DNA of 18,326 bases from an uncultured Lachnospiraceae bacterium (GCA_910577675.1 CAJTOR010000008.1:88083-106408), one strand, 5' to 3'; positions 1 to 8,578 are shown, counted from the first letter of the stretch. Made by a program: numbers and translations. The notes: generated by a model not told the origin, from the letters alone.

Positions 1-165
1 CCTTTGTTTCCTTCCATTCCTCCTTCTTCATTGTTTCCTTCCTGTTCTCCTCCTTCGCCTTCCATCTGTCCTTCTCCTTCGTTTCCTCCCGGTTCTTCTC
101 CTTCGCCCTCTTTAATCTCCTCCCCTTCGTTTTCCTCTTCGCCCTCCTCTTCCTCCTCAGACGGC
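1..165. repeat. Low-complexity polypyrimidine/polypurine tract encoding the acidic PBP tail
   Basis: The plus strand is almost pure C/T here. On the coding (minus) strand it is a GAA/GGA/GAG-rich run encoding a tail of Glu, Gly and a few Asn and Gln. The repeats are imperfect, built around EGEGEE and GGNEGEG. Such a tail after the transpeptidase domain is common in Gram-positive class A PBPs, but the strand asymmetry makes it prone to length change. It continues past the window edge. Confidence 0.8.
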
Positions 166-2414
166 CTTGTATCCGTATACATCACAAACTCCTTGGCTGG
201 GAGTCCCTCGTGCAGGCGGTTCATATAGTTTTGCCAAATTCTTCCAGGATAAGTGTTTCCCATCAGGTCGTCCATCGCCTTAGGCATATCACAGCCAACC
301 CATACCGCCGTAGTATAATAAGCCGTAAAACCAGCAAACCAGCCATCCTTCTGATCGTTCGTGGTGCCGGTCTTTCCCGCTGTAATCTGCCCGTCCACCT
401 TTAATTTCCTGCCAGTTCCACTCTCCATCACGCCCTGCATGCAAGCTGTCATCATCCGTGCCGCATTTGTCGCATAAACCCTCTTTGGCGGCTGCTCGCT
501 GCCAACCAGCACATTTCCCTGCGCATCCGTAATCTTTACAATGCAGGTCGGCTCCCTGTAATATCCGTCATTGTACAGCGCCGCATAACCACTCGCAAGC
601 TCCACCGCACTCACACCGTAAGTAAAACCGCCGAGGGATACCGCCGGTACATAATCCGTATCCACAATGCGCCGGAAGCCCATCTGCAACAGGTAGGAAA
701 GCCCGACGCGCGGGGTAAGTTCCTCAAACAATTTCCAGGCAACAGTATTTTTTGAAACTGCAATTGCATAGCTGACCGGGATTTCGCCGGAATACACATT
801 GCCAGAATTGCGCGGTCCACCCTCAAAACGCTCATCCACCACAATATCATCGGGGTACATCCCGCGCTCAAACATCGGCGTATACACAATAAGCGGCTTA
901 ATCGCGCTGCCCGGCTGGCGGAAACTCTGATAGGCGCGGTTAAGCGTATAACCGTGGCTTTCCTGGCTTCTCCCTCCCACAATTGCCACAACACGCCCGG
1001 TTCGGTTGTCAATACACGCCGCCGAGGACTGCAATTTATAAACCCCGCCGTCATTCACTTCCGTAAAAGCGATTAACTCCTCATCCACTGCCCGCTGCAA
1101 CATTTCCTGCTTTTTTAAGTCAATCGAAGTATAAATACGGTAACCACCAGTAAATAACGTCTTCTGGATACGATAATATGCCTCATAGTACCGCTCATCG
1201 TACTTTTCCTTATCCGCATCATCAAGGAAAGAATTTCGGAACACAAACCCCTCCCTCGCCATCAACGCCCGAATGGCGCAGTAATATGTATAGCTTTCCG
1301 CATAGTCGCGTATTTCTCTCTTGCCCTGTTTCAGTGTGATCTTCTCTTCTAGTGCCTCCCTGTATTCCTCCTCGCCAATTGCCCCCTCATCCCTCATCTG
1401 GTCAAGAACTTTATCGCGGCGCATCATTGTATATTTAAAATTTGTTACAGGATCATAATCCGTCGGGTTGTTGGGTATCGCACAAATAAAAGCAATCTGG
1501 GATAAGCTTAGCTCCCCCACACCTTTCCCGAAATATCCGACCGCCGCCGCCTGTATGCCATAATACCCGTTCGCAAAATAAATATTGTTGAGATAAAATT
1601 CCATAATCTGCGTCTTCGAGTATTTGCGCTCAAGAGCCATCGCAACAAATATTTCCGTGATCTTGCGCTCCCAGGTCACTTCATTGCTCAAAAATACCGT
1701 GCGGGCAAGCTGCTGCGTAATCGTGCTGCCGCCCTGGTGGATTTCCCCCCTGTTTTTAATCAGCACGATGGCTGCCCTGATATTTGCAAGCAAATCCACA
1801 CCATCATGCTCCAAAAATTTCCGATCCTCCGTGCAGACCATCGCCTGCACCGCATATTTCGGTATATCCCCATACTCAAGATAATAAACATCCTTCTCGC
1901 CTTTTAAGCGCGAAATCAATTCCCCGTCCGCCGCATAGACCAGACTGGTCTGGCTCGCCTTAAAGGTTTCCGCTGTGGAGCGGCGCACAAGAGTGTTTGC
2001 CTTTGATTGATAGGCAAGAAGCTGCTTGCCGTATTTGGCATAGAACCCGATACCTACGACAAGGATAGCCGTAAGCAAAAGTGCAACCACGGCAAGCAAT
2101 GTCAGTTTTACCCCCCTGCCAAGCCCCCGCAGAAAGCCTCCCCGCTTCTTTTCCTTTTTCGGCTTTCTTTCACTCCCGTCGATAGCCTTCCGCCCCGTTC
2201 TTTCTACCGGATCATCCTCCGGCCTGTCAGAGGATATCCCCGCACGTCCGCCTGTCTGCCGCCCAGTCCGTACACTTGCCGACTGCCCACTCCGTACACC
2301 AACCAGCTGCCCTCTCCGTACACCCACCGACTGTCCACTCCGTCCACTGATCTGCTGTCCTGCCCGACTGCCATTTTCTCCCGCAGTCCGGGCAGACTGA
2401 ACTGTTTTTGCCAA
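1..2414 (-). CDS. Class A penicillin-binding protein (PBP1A-like, bifunctional transglycosylase/transpeptidase), 3' end off window
   Basis: It polymerises and cross-links peptidoglycan outside the membrane. 804 codons are visible and the frame is still open at base 1. From the N terminus: a basic cytoplasmic region with 8-residue repeats, one membrane anchor (about residues 100-125), then a GT51 glycosyltransferase with EDRKFLEHDGVD (catalytic Glu near 196), GGSTITQQLA and a RKITEIF...LNNIYF stretch. The transpeptidase follows with SAIK (nucleophile Ser about 503), SKN and KTGTTND (about 681). After the catalytic domain comes a Glu/Gly/Asn-rich tail. I chose TTG at 2414 because GGGGAAGG lies 8 bases upstream. 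GTG at 2423 is the alternative but is too close to that site, and the frame stays open further upstream without an ATG. A terminator lies just upstream and I see no clear promoter of its own. The family call is very secure; the exact start is not. Confidence 0.95.
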   Translation of the reverse strand, partial: MAKTVQSARTAGENGSRAGQQISGRSGQSVGVRRGQLVGVRSGQSASVRTGRQTGGRAGISSDRPEDDPVERTGRKAIDGSERKPKKEKKRGGFLRGLGRGVKLTLLAVVALLLTAILVVGIGFYAKYGKQLLAYQSKANTLVRRSTAETFKASQTSLVYAADGELISRLKGEKDVYYLEYGDIPKYAVQAMVCTEDRKFLEHDGVDLLANIRAAIVLIKNRGEIHQGGSTITQQLARTVFLSNEVTWERKITEIFVAMALERKYSKTQIMEFYLNNIYFANGYYGIQAAAVGYFGKGVGELSLSQIAFICAIPNNPTDYDPVTNFKYTMMRRDKVLDQMRDEGAIGEEEYREALEEKITLKQGKREIRDYAESYTYYCAIRALMAREGFVFRNSFLDDADKEKYDERYYEAYYRIQKTLFTGGYRIYTSIDLKKQEMLQRAVDEELIAFTEVNDGGVYKLQSSAACIDNRTGRVVAIVGGRSQESHGYTLNRAYQSFRQPGSAIKPLIVYTPMFERGMYPDDIVVDERFEGGPRNSGNVYSGEIPVSYAIAVSKNTVAWKLFEELTPRVGLSYLLQMGFRRIVDTDYVPAVSLGGFTYGVSAVELASGYAALYNDGYYREPTCIVKITDAQGNVLVGSEQPPKRVYATNAARMMTACMQGVMESGTGRKLKVDGQITAGKTGTTNDQKDGWFAGFTAYYTTAVWVGCDMPKAMDDLMGNTYPGRIWQNYMNRLHEGLPAKEFVMYTDTRPSEEEEEGEEENEGEEIKEGEGEEPGGNEGEGQMEGEGGEQEGNNEEGGMEGNK
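2253..2348 (-). repeat. Four imperfect 24-bp tandem repeats in the N-terminal cytoplasmic tail of the PBP
   Basis: Read on the coding strand, four consecutive 24-base units encode SGRSGQSV, GVRRGQLV, GVRSGQSA and SVRTGRQT. A fifth, more degenerate unit (GGRAGISS) follows at 2229-2252. The repeats are in frame, so a change of copy number would lengthen or shorten the basic cytoplasmic tail without breaking the enzyme. Confidence 0.75.
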
Positions 2415-2456
2415 TGCTGCCACCTTCCCCTGAAATTTCAAAAATCTCCCAATAAG

Positions 2457-2488
2457 AAAACCCGCCGTGCGTTCCCGCGGCGGGTTTT
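2457..2488 (-). terminator. Rho-independent terminator downstream of the lipoprotein gene
   Basis: An 11-bp GC-rich stem (AAAACCCGCCG at 2457-2467 with CGGCGGGTTTT at 2478-2488) has a 10-base loop. On either strand it ends in a run of T, so it could work in both directions. It lies between the lipoprotein stop at 2523 and the PBP start at 2414, and so should end the truA/lipoprotein transcript before the PBP gene. Confidence 0.85.
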
Positions 2489-2522
2489 CTTCCTGGAAAT
2501 AGTTAGAGTGGATATCCTTTTT

Positions 2523-3878
2523 TTACTGCATCATATCCATCAGGAACGGGAATTTCATCATTAACTGGCTCAAATCGCCCATAAGTTTCTCCTGGTCAAA
2601 AGAAGCATTCCATTCCTCGGCATCAAGATACGTAGACGGAACGGTAAAGGAAGCAAAATCCCGCGCTTTTGCATTGAAAGTCAATGTTCCCATCTTCAGC
2701 CCCGACATGGAAACAGAAGCATCCAGCTTTAATTCCTTCTCTGTACTTTCCAGTTTCCCTGCCACGATGATGCCCAACATATTTACATCAAAATCTGCCG
2801 ATATATGCTCATCCTCCGAACGGAGCTTAAACTTTAATACCATACCTTCAAACGTAGTGGAAAGGTCAATCGAATTCTCCGTCAGGTTATCATAGTTAAT
2901 CACAATCTCCTCATCCGCGGAACAGATCATAACCTTGCCCTTTTTGTCGGATTCCTTCTCCGAATACAGAATGGTTTCTTCCTTGCCCTTTAAATCAATC
3001 ACATAGAGGCAGAAACCCTTCTTTGTCGAAACAAAAACCACCGAGCTTTCCTCTTCTCCCTGGATTCCTTCGATCTCCCAGGCATACTCGCCCTTTTTGC
3101 CCACATAATAATTTACATTAAACTCATCAACCTCCGCAGAAATCGGTGAAATTTTCTGCACATCGAGTTTCGGGAATTTCTTCAACTCTTCCATAAGCAT
3201 TGAAAATGCCTTATCGATCTCCTCAGACTTCGCATTCGTAATATACTTATCGCCCGAAATCTTGTAATCCCCCGTACCGATGGACTGTTTCTTCTCCATC
3301 CCCTGGTAGGTGAAGGAATCAATAAATTTGTCGGAAAAACCATTCCACATCTCAAGCAGATCCTTTGCGGATGGCATACCCTCTTTTTCCTTTGCAAGCT
3401 CCTGCGCAAAATCTTCCATCGACTTTCCTAAAATATCCTTGTAAGACATGCCCATATATTGCTCGGCATATGCAGGAAGGTTCAGGTAAATATTCTCCTC
3501 ATCAGTCACAATATCCGCCGCAATCACATCCTCACCATTTAGCAGAAGGCTGCCCGCAGCGTGAAAACATACACTATCCTTAACATCCACGTTCGCTTTA
3601 AGCCCAACCGAACCCAAACCAGTAAGCCCATAGCCCGCAGCAATCTGTTCCTCAAGCGAAAGGTCGAGTGTTATGTCGCAGCCCGTATTTTCAAATGAAA
3701 ATGCATTCGCACTACTCTTTGAAAGCGCATCCGAAACTTTATCCGCAAACTCCCTGAGTTTTACCTTAACCATTTCTTCCGGCGCAGCATTCGCGGCATC
3801 GTCCTTGCTCCCACAGCCCGCAAAGCCTGCGAATACAAGCACAAGACAGAGCAAAAGGCTCCAAATCCTCTTTTTCAT
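2523..3878 (-). CDS. Secreted lipoprotein of unknown function
   Basis: A 451-residue protein begins MKKRIWSLLLCLVLV and has a clear lipobox (FAGC, lipidated Cys22), so it should be anchored on the outer face of the membrane. The open frame extends upstream to 3995, but ATG 3878 is the start: it places the signal peptide at the N terminus and follows an AGAGGGAA ribosome site. The mature part alternates hydrophobic and charged residues in a strongly beta-like pattern (for example SVGLKANVDVK, KLDASVSMSGLK). That recalls LolA/LppX-type or DUF-type Clostridia lipoproteins, but I do not recognise a named family. It follows truA with a gap of about 120 bases and has its own promoter, so it need not be co-regulated with truA. 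Function unknown. Confidence 0.9.
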   Translation of the reverse strand: MKKRIWSLLLCLVLVFAGFAGCGSKDDAANAAPEEMVKVKLREFADKVSDALSKSSANAFSFENTGCDITLDLSLEEQIAAGYGLTGLGSVGLKANVDVKDSVCFHAAGSLLLNGEDVIAADIVTDEENIYLNLPAYAEQYMGMSYKDILGKSMEDFAQELAKEKEGMPSAKDLLEMWNGFSDKFIDSFTYQGMEKKQSIGTGDYKISGDKYITNAKSEEIDKAFSMLMEELKKFPKLDVQKISPISAEVDEFNVNYYVGKKGEYAWEIEGIQGEEESSVVFVSTKKGFCLYVIDLKGKEETILYSEKESDKKGKVMICSADEEIVINYDNLTENSIDLSTTFEGMVLKFKLRSEDEHISADFDVNMLGIIVAGKLESTEKELKLDASVSMSGLKMGTLTFNAKARDFASFTVPSTYLDAEEWNASFDQEKLMGDLSQLMMKFPFLMDMMQ

Positions 3879-3997
3879 AGTTCCCTCTTTTCTGACATTG
3901 CCCTTAAAACAGATACGGCATGGCGGCAATGCCCACACCACGCGCATCAATGGAATCCCTGTAAAGAGTTTCCATTCCCCCAGCATTTTATACAAAT

Positions 3998-4025
3998 ATT
4001 ATACACCTTCCAGAAGTTTTGTCAA
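3998..4025 (-). promoter_or_regulatory. Near-consensus sigma-A promoter for the lipoprotein gene, overlapping the truA stop codon
   Basis: Read on the minus strand: TTGACA (4025-4020), 16 bases, TATAAT (4003-3998). Both hexamers match consensus exactly. The -35 lies in the last truA codons and the -10 overlaps the truA stop (3999-4001). A start site near 3990 would give a leader of about 110 bases before the lipoprotein ATG at 3878. That leader contains AATGGAA and TTCCATT, which could pair as a 7-bp hairpin. Confidence 0.75.
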
Positions 4026-4904
4026 TAACACCTTTTCCTTATAATACACACGGCGCAAAAAGAGTGCATTGCCGGGCAGGAGTACCCCCGAATCCGATCG
4101 CGCACCACATTCCAGCAATTCCCTTACATTTTCTGCCTTCCTGGTTTTACACCCCACCTCATAGAGCGTACCGGAAAGAATCCGCACCATATGGTACAAA
4201 AAACCATCCCCCGTCACTGAAACCCGAACCAGATTACAAGAAGGATGCTTAATACCCACGCGCTCAACACTGATATCCGAAATGGTGCGCACGGTATCCC
4301 GCTCCACTCCCGGTATCCTGTCAGACTGCCCTAACAATCCCCGATCCTTTTTCACGCGAACCGACGAAAACATACTAAAATCATGTGTCCCAACCAGATA
4401 TCCCGCCGCTTCCCGCATCGCAAAAAGATCAAGTGTGTGACCCACCGGAAACGCATATGCCCGCGCAAAAACATTCGCCCGTTCCCCCTCGTCAAAATAA
4501 TACTCATAAGTCTTCCCCACCGCATCAAAGCGGCTGTGAAAGCGCGAAGGCACCACGCTTACAAGACGGATGGCAACTGCCCCAGCCTCGTCACTGTTAA
4601 GTCTTTGGCGCATAAAAAGGTTTAGCGCCAGACAAAGTTCCTCCCCGCCACCCGCATCTGGCATTTCAGAAAACTTCACCCCATCCGATCCCTTCCCGGA
4701 AAGATGAAAATTAAACACCTGCCCCACGGCATTCACCCCTGCATCCGTCCTGCCTGCGGCATGTACGCGGACTTCCTGTGAAAAATAATCGGATAAAATT
4801 TCCTCAAACACTGTCTGGAGCGACCGCTTCCTCCCCGTATTCACATTTTTCTGCCAGCCCGCAAACCGACTTCCATCATAACTTACCACCATACATATAT
4901 TCAT
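3999..4904 (-). CDS. truA: tRNA pseudouridine(38-40) synthase TruA
   Basis: It converts uridines 38-40 of the tRNA anticodon stem-loop to pseudouridine in the cytoplasm. The N terminus carries the family pattern SYDGSRFAGWQ, and AGRTDAGV (residues 50-57) contains the catalytic Asp54. RFHSRFDA and the C-terminal FLYHMVRILSGTL also fit TruA. At 301 residues it is longer than the usual 245-270. The extra length includes a Gly/Ser/Glu-rich insert at about residues 69-95. Residue 58 is Asn where TruA usually has His after RTDAGV. ATG 4904 follows AGGGGG with good spacing. The gene has its own upstream promoter and no terminator before the next gene. Confidence 0.97.
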   Translation of the reverse strand: MNICMVVSYDGSRFAGWQKNVNTGRKRSLQTVFEEILSDYFSQEVRVHAAGRTDAGVNAVGQVFNFHLSGKGSDGVKFSEMPDAGGGEELCLALNLFMRQRLNSDEAGAVAIRLVSVVPSRFHSRFDAVGKTYEYYFDEGERANVFARAYAFPVGHTLDLFAMREAAGYLVGTHDFSMFSSVRVKKDRGLLGQSDRIPGVERDTVRTISDISVERVGIKHPSCNLVRVSVTGDGFLYHMVRILSGTLYEVGCKTRKAENVRELLECGARSDSGVLLPGNALFLRRVYYKEKVLLTKLLEGV

Positions 4905-4966
4905 TCCATCCCCCTGTAGTCAAAGGAAATTTGATATCCCTATGCTGCTATCACTTCTTCCCCCTA

Positions 4967-4995
4967 ATTATAACCATTGTCCGCAAAAAATGCAA
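4967..4995 (-). promoter_or_regulatory. Sigma-A-type promoter of truA
   Basis: On the minus strand: TTGCAT (4995-4990), a 17-base spacer, then a perfect TATAAT (4972-4967). It would start transcription near 4960, about 55 bases before the truA ATG. Confidence 0.65.
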
Positions 4996-5053
4996 AAATA
5001 TTACAGTCCTATTTCCAAATCTTTCTCTTCCCATATTTTTAATAATTTTTTTC

Positions 5054-5081
5054 TTGCATATTTCCTGTTTTCTGCTATTAT
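5054..5081 (+). promoter_or_regulatory. Extended -10 promoter of the LTA-synthase-family gene
   Basis: TTGCAT (5054-5059), 16 bases, then TGCTATTAT, i.e. an extended TGn motif directly before the -10 hexamer TATTAT (5076-5081). The predicted start is near 5088, giving a leader of about 85 bases before ATG 5173. Confidence 0.55.
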
Positions 5082-5172
5082 ATTTACTCGAAAATTATGT
5101 TTTTACGCATTTATGCAAATACAGGTTTTACAATTTTTCGCATTTATTTTACCTTAGGAAGGATGGGAGATT

Positions 5173-7674
5173 ATGAAATTAACAGATTTTAAAAGCCACT
5201 TTGCAAGACCGCTTTTTCGCCGACCCTTCGCGCAGGTCTTCGCCCTTGCTGCGGCGCTTACCCTGCTGGTGGACAGTTTATCACGCGAATCCGTTCTCCG
5301 CGCACTCGGCACGCTTTTTACCAATCCGCTGGTCTTCCTTTATAATATGCTGATTGTCGCAATCACCCTGGCACCAGCTCTTTTCTTTACGCGGCGTATC
5401 TTTTTTTACGCCATCGTTTCGCTGCTCTGGATTATCATCGGCGTTACTGATTTTGTACTGCTGCAATTCCGCACCACCCCATTCACCTTTGTGGATATCA
5501 CAATGATAAAATCCGCAATAGGTATCTGGGATCATTACCTTACACCCTGGCAGCTTATCCTGATCGCAGCACTGCTTGCCGCCGCCATATTTGGCTGTGT
5601 AATACTATTTCAGAAAGTGAAAAAACAAGAAAAACTTCCAGCGCTTCGCGTGGCAAAAAGCCTTATCCTTATGGTGGCATGCGCCATCGTTGCGACAGAC
5701 CTGGGAATCGGCCTGAAACTCTTATCTGAAAATTTTGGAAACCTTGCAGATGCATACCACAAATATGGTCTTCCTTATTGTTTCGTAAGCGGAATGTTTA
5801 ACACAGGTATTGACAAACCAAAAAAATATTCCGATGAATATGTACAAAAAATAGTCAAGGCCATTGAAAACGGCACGTTTGTTACCTCTGTCGGTGCAAA
5901 TAAGCCGCTGTCCCCACTGCCAGTCCCAGATATTTTTCCGGGAACCCCAACCCCTGCCCCCCTCCCAACCGCAACACCCGAACCGACACAGGAGCCTTCC
6001 TTTAATGTTGAGCTCCCGGAATCCCCGAATATCCTGTTTTTACAGCTCGAATCCTTTTTTGACCCAACCTCCATTGTCGGTTCGACCTTTACCACTGACC
6101 CAATACCAAATTACCGCAAGTTAATGGAAAATTTTTCCTCCGGCTATCTCTATGTCCCAAGTATTGGTGCGGGCACTGCAAACACAGAATTTGAGGTAAT
6201 TACAGGAATGAACCTGGACTTCTTTGGTCCCGGCGAATACCCTTATAAGACCATCCTGCTTGAAACCACCTGTGAAAGCATCGGATATGTTCTTAAAAAC
6301 CGCGGCTATGGCACTCATGCCATCCACAACAACGATGGCACATTCTACGGCCGCCACCTTGTATTCCCAAACCTCGGTTTCGACAGTTTTACCTCCGTCG
6401 AATATATGAATAATGTTATCCGCACCCCTCTCGCCTGGGCGAAGGATTCCATACTGACGGGAGAAATTAGAAAGGCACTTGACTCAACCGAAGAACCTGA
6501 TTTCGTGTACACCATTTCCGTGCAGGGTCATGGCAGTTACCCGGACAAGGAAGTCCTTACCGACCCGGCGGTTGACCTTACACTGCCAGAACATTTATCC
6601 GCCCTGTACTACCCGCTTCTATATTATACGAACCAGATCTACGAGATGGATCAGTTTGTCGCGGAACTAATAGAAATGCTTGAGGAGCGCGGCGAGGATA
6701 CCGTTCTTGTAATGTACGGTGACCATCTCCCCGGCTTTAAGCTGACCGAAGAAGACCTTGGCGGTACCAGCCAGTTCGCAACTCAGTATGTAGTCTGGAG
6801 TAACTTCTGTCTGGAAGCAAAAAAACAGGATCTGGAAGCGTACCAGCTTTATTCCTATGTGCTCGACCGCCTGAATATCCGCGACGGTATCATAAACGGC
6901 TTCCACCAGACACAAAAGGACTCCGACCTCTATCTGGAGGAACTGGAAATACTGGAATATGATATGCTCTATGGCAAACAAAACTGCTATGCCGGAAAAA
7001 ACCCTTACGCACCTGCCGAAATGAAAATGGGAATCGACCCGATCGTGCTCTCTGGCATCCGCGCATTCGGCAGTACCTCCGGGAATGAAGTGCTGCCGGG
7101 GGAGGAAGAATTCAACTCCGATATGTCCGGTATGGACGAACCAGAAACGCCGGATACCCCGGAAAATCCCGGCATAGATCATAAGGCAAATACTGGAAAT
7201 CCTGATATGTCTTTCACAGACGGACATGGCTCTTCAAATAACCAGGGCTCAGATAGCACTGACGGACAAAACCCTCAATATAACCAAGATACACCGGGGC
7301 AACCTGATAAAAAGGGGCAAAACCCTTCCATCACCCCAACCCTTGAACCCAAAAAAGATGATGGAGGCAGCTTCTGGTCCATCTTCGGGAAAAAAGACAA
7401 GGATAAAACGCTCTACACCGTATTTTTCCTTGGTTCGGGCTTTACCCCATACAGCTATGTACAGTTGGACGGCAAAGAACTTGAAACCATGTTTGTAAGC
7501 GATACCGTCCTGTCCGCCGTTATGCCCCTGCCGGATACAGGAGCTGAAATCACCGTCGTCCAACACGGGCCGGACGACCAGGTATTAAGCAGCAGCGAGC
7601 CGCTTATCATTACCGAATCGCTGCTAAAGAATATTTTCCCGGCAGCAAACCCGGAACTCGAGGGGGAAGACTAA
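5173..7674 (+). CDS. LTA synthase family sulfatase-fold membrane protein with extra C-terminal domain
   Basis: It is likely a phosphoglycerol or related transferase acting on the cell surface. About five membrane segments lie in residues 20-182, then a Pro/Thr linker (about 254-276), then the extracellular alkaline-phosphatase/sulfatase-like domain (about 284-600). Metal and catalytic residues are visible: Glu293 in LQLESFFD, Thr335 in GAGTANTEF (nucleophile position in LtaS), and Asp517-His518 in YGDHLPG. Unusually, 833 residues is longer than typical LtaS (about 650). A low-complexity Asp/Gly/Pro/Asn linker (about 640-745) leads to a small beta-rich domain (about 746-815: TLYTVFFLGSGFTPYSYVQLDG) resembling IPT/Ig-like folds. 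The start has a GGGAG site 4 bases upstream. Family confidence is high; the substrate is not determined. Confidence 0.93.
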   Translation: MKLTDFKSHFARPLFRRPFAQVFALAAALTLLVDSLSRESVLRALGTLFTNPLVFLYNMLIVAITLAPALFFTRRIFFYAIVSLLWIIIGVTDFVLLQFRTTPFTFVDITMIKSAIGIWDHYLTPWQLILIAALLAAAIFGCVILFQKVKKQEKLPALRVAKSLILMVACAIVATDLGIGLKLLSENFGNLADAYHKYGLPYCFVSGMFNTGIDKPKKYSDEYVQKIVKAIENGTFVTSVGANKPLSPLPVPDIFPGTPTPAPLPTATPEPTQEPSFNVELPESPNILFLQLESFFDPTSIVGSTFTTDPIPNYRKLMENFSSGYLYVPSIGAGTANTEFEVITGMNLDFFGPGEYPYKTILLETTCESIGYVLKNRGYGTHAIHNNDGTFYGRHLVFPNLGFDSFTSVEYMNNVIRTPLAWAKDSILTGEIRKALDSTEEPDFVYTISVQGHGSYPDKEVLTDPAVDLTLPEHLSALYYPLLYYTNQIYEMDQFVAELIEMLEERGEDTVLVMYGDHLPGFKLTEEDLGGTSQFATQYVVWSNFCLEAKKQDLEAYQLYSYVLDRLNIRDGIINGFHQTQKDSDLYLEELEILEYDMLYGKQNCYAGKNPYAPAEMKMGIDPIVLSGIRAFGSTSGNEVLPGEEEFNSDMSGMDEPETPDTPENPGIDHKANTGNPDMSFTDGHGSSNNQGSDSTDGQNPQYNQDTPGQPDKKGQNPSITPTLEPKKDDGGSFWSIFGKKDKDKTLYTVFFLGSGFTPYSYVQLDGKELETMFVSDTVLSAVMPLPDTGAEITVVQHGPDDQVLSSSEPLIITESLLKNIFPAANPELEGED

Positions 7675-7700
7675 ATCAGGAGCTACAAAAAGTACTGGCA

Positions 7701-7724
7701 AAGGGGGATTATATAATCCCCCTT
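7701..7724. terminator. Bidirectional rho-independent terminator between convergent genes
   Basis: This is a perfect 24-base palindrome whose half is AAGGGGGATTAT. Its T-rich ends lie between the LTA-synthase-family stop (7674) and the stop of the convergent ZIP transporter (7733), so it can serve both genes. Confidence 0.85.
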
Positions 7725-7732
7725 GTTAAGAT

Positions 7733-8551
7733 TTACCCCAGTGCAACGTCGAGCACCATCATCGCCAGAAAACCGATTAGCGCGCCGATCGTCCCGATCT
7801 TGACACCCGACTCTACATGCGCCTCCGGAATCAGTTCCTCCACCACCACATAGATCATCGCACCCGCGGCAAAAGATAACATCCACGGAAGTACCGCCTT
7901 TATCGAACCTGCAATCAGCACGGTCAGAATCCCCGCAATCGGCTCCACAATTCCCGAGAGTGCACCGTAAAAGAACGCCTTTTTGCGGCTGATATTTTCC
8001 TGCCGCAGAGGCAGTGCAATTGCAGCCCCCTCCGGAAAATTCTGGATTCCTATCCCGACTGCCAACGCTATCGCAGACAACATGGTCACTCCCGCTGATT
8101 CACTTCCCTGCGCCACCACCGCAAACGCCATGCCGACCGCCATCCCCTCCGGAATATTATGCAGGGTCACAGCCAGAAAAAGCATGGTCATCTTCTTCGA
8201 CAAATGCTGCCTTCCGCTGCCCTCCATCGCGCGCAGCTTCTCCATTTTCTGTGCATGGAGTTTTTGCAGCACATAATCTACCGCCAGGAAAAATACAGCG
8301 CCAAAAAGAAACCCGCCGCCCGCCGGAATCACGCCCGACTTGCCCTGCGCTGCCGCCTCCTCAATGGCGGGCAAAAGCAGCGACCAGACGGATGCAGCAA
8401 CCATCACGCCGCCCGCAAAACCCATAAAGCCTTTGAGCAGCGACTGCTTCATCTGCCGTCCCAGCAAAAAAACCATCGCCGCCCCAAGGACGGTCATAAA
8501 AAACGTAAACCCGGTGCCCAGGACAACCGGTAGGAAATCTGCCAATTTCAT
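7733..8551 (-). CDS. ZIP family divalent metal transporter (GufA/ZupT-like)
   Basis: A 272-residue membrane protein with about eight hydrophobic segments that should import zinc, iron or manganese. The metal-binding signatures of the ZIP family are present: HNIPEG (131-136) in transmembrane segment 4, NFPEGAAIALP (171-181) in segment 5, and EELIPE (238-243) near the C terminus. A cytoplasmic loop at about 95-120 is rich in Lys, Arg and His. ATG 8551 follows GGAGG by 12 bases, rather far but with no better alternative in frame. A hairpin at 8579-8608 sits just upstream of the ribosome site, so leader-mediated control is possible but unproven. Metal specificity cannot be read from the sequence. 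Confidence 0.95.
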   Translation of the reverse strand: MKLADFLPVVLGTGFTFFMTVLGAAMVFLLGRQMKQSLLKGFMGFAGGVMVAASVWSLLLPAIEEAAAQGKSGVIPAGGGFLFGAVFFLAVDYVLQKLHAQKMEKLRAMEGSGRQHLSKKMTMLFLAVTLHNIPEGMAVGMAFAVVAQGSESAGVTMLSAIALAVGIGIQNFPEGAAIALPLRQENISRKKAFFYGALSGIVEPIAGILTVLIAGSIKAVLPWMLSFAAGAMIYVVVEELIPEAHVESGVKIGTIGALIGFLAMMVLDVALG

Positions 8552-8578
8552 AGAATATTGAAACCTCCATAATACAAA

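Larger units (their letters stand above)
4905..5172. other. Divergent promoter region between truA and the LTA-synthase-family gene
   Basis: This 268-base A+T-rich stretch separates two genes transcribed away from each other. It holds one promoter candidate per direction (entered separately), and the regions 4996-5053 and 5082-5160 are otherwise featureless. I see no operator-like palindrome and no believable small gene; short frames here have no ribosome site. Confidence 0.7.

Noticed and set aside
611..1054. 147-codon frame on the minus strand
   Set aside because: It lies in another frame inside the PBP gene, whose own frame carries all family motifs.
2229..2348. Repeats suggestive of a CRISPR array
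   Set aside because: The units are adjacent, lack spacers, are imperfect and lie in frame inside a protein.
2007..2564. 185-codon plus-strand frame
   Set aside because: It is antisense to the PBP N terminus and the terminator, with biased Pro/Ser/Arg composition typical of shadow frames.
6667..7227. 186-codon minus-strand frame
   Set aside because: It is antisense to the LTA-synthase-family gene, with no ribosome site or recognisable domain.
8014..8533. Overlapping plus-strand frames opposite the ZIP gene
   Set aside because: They are shadows of a secure membrane-protein gene; low-complexity Pro/Arg/Ser content.
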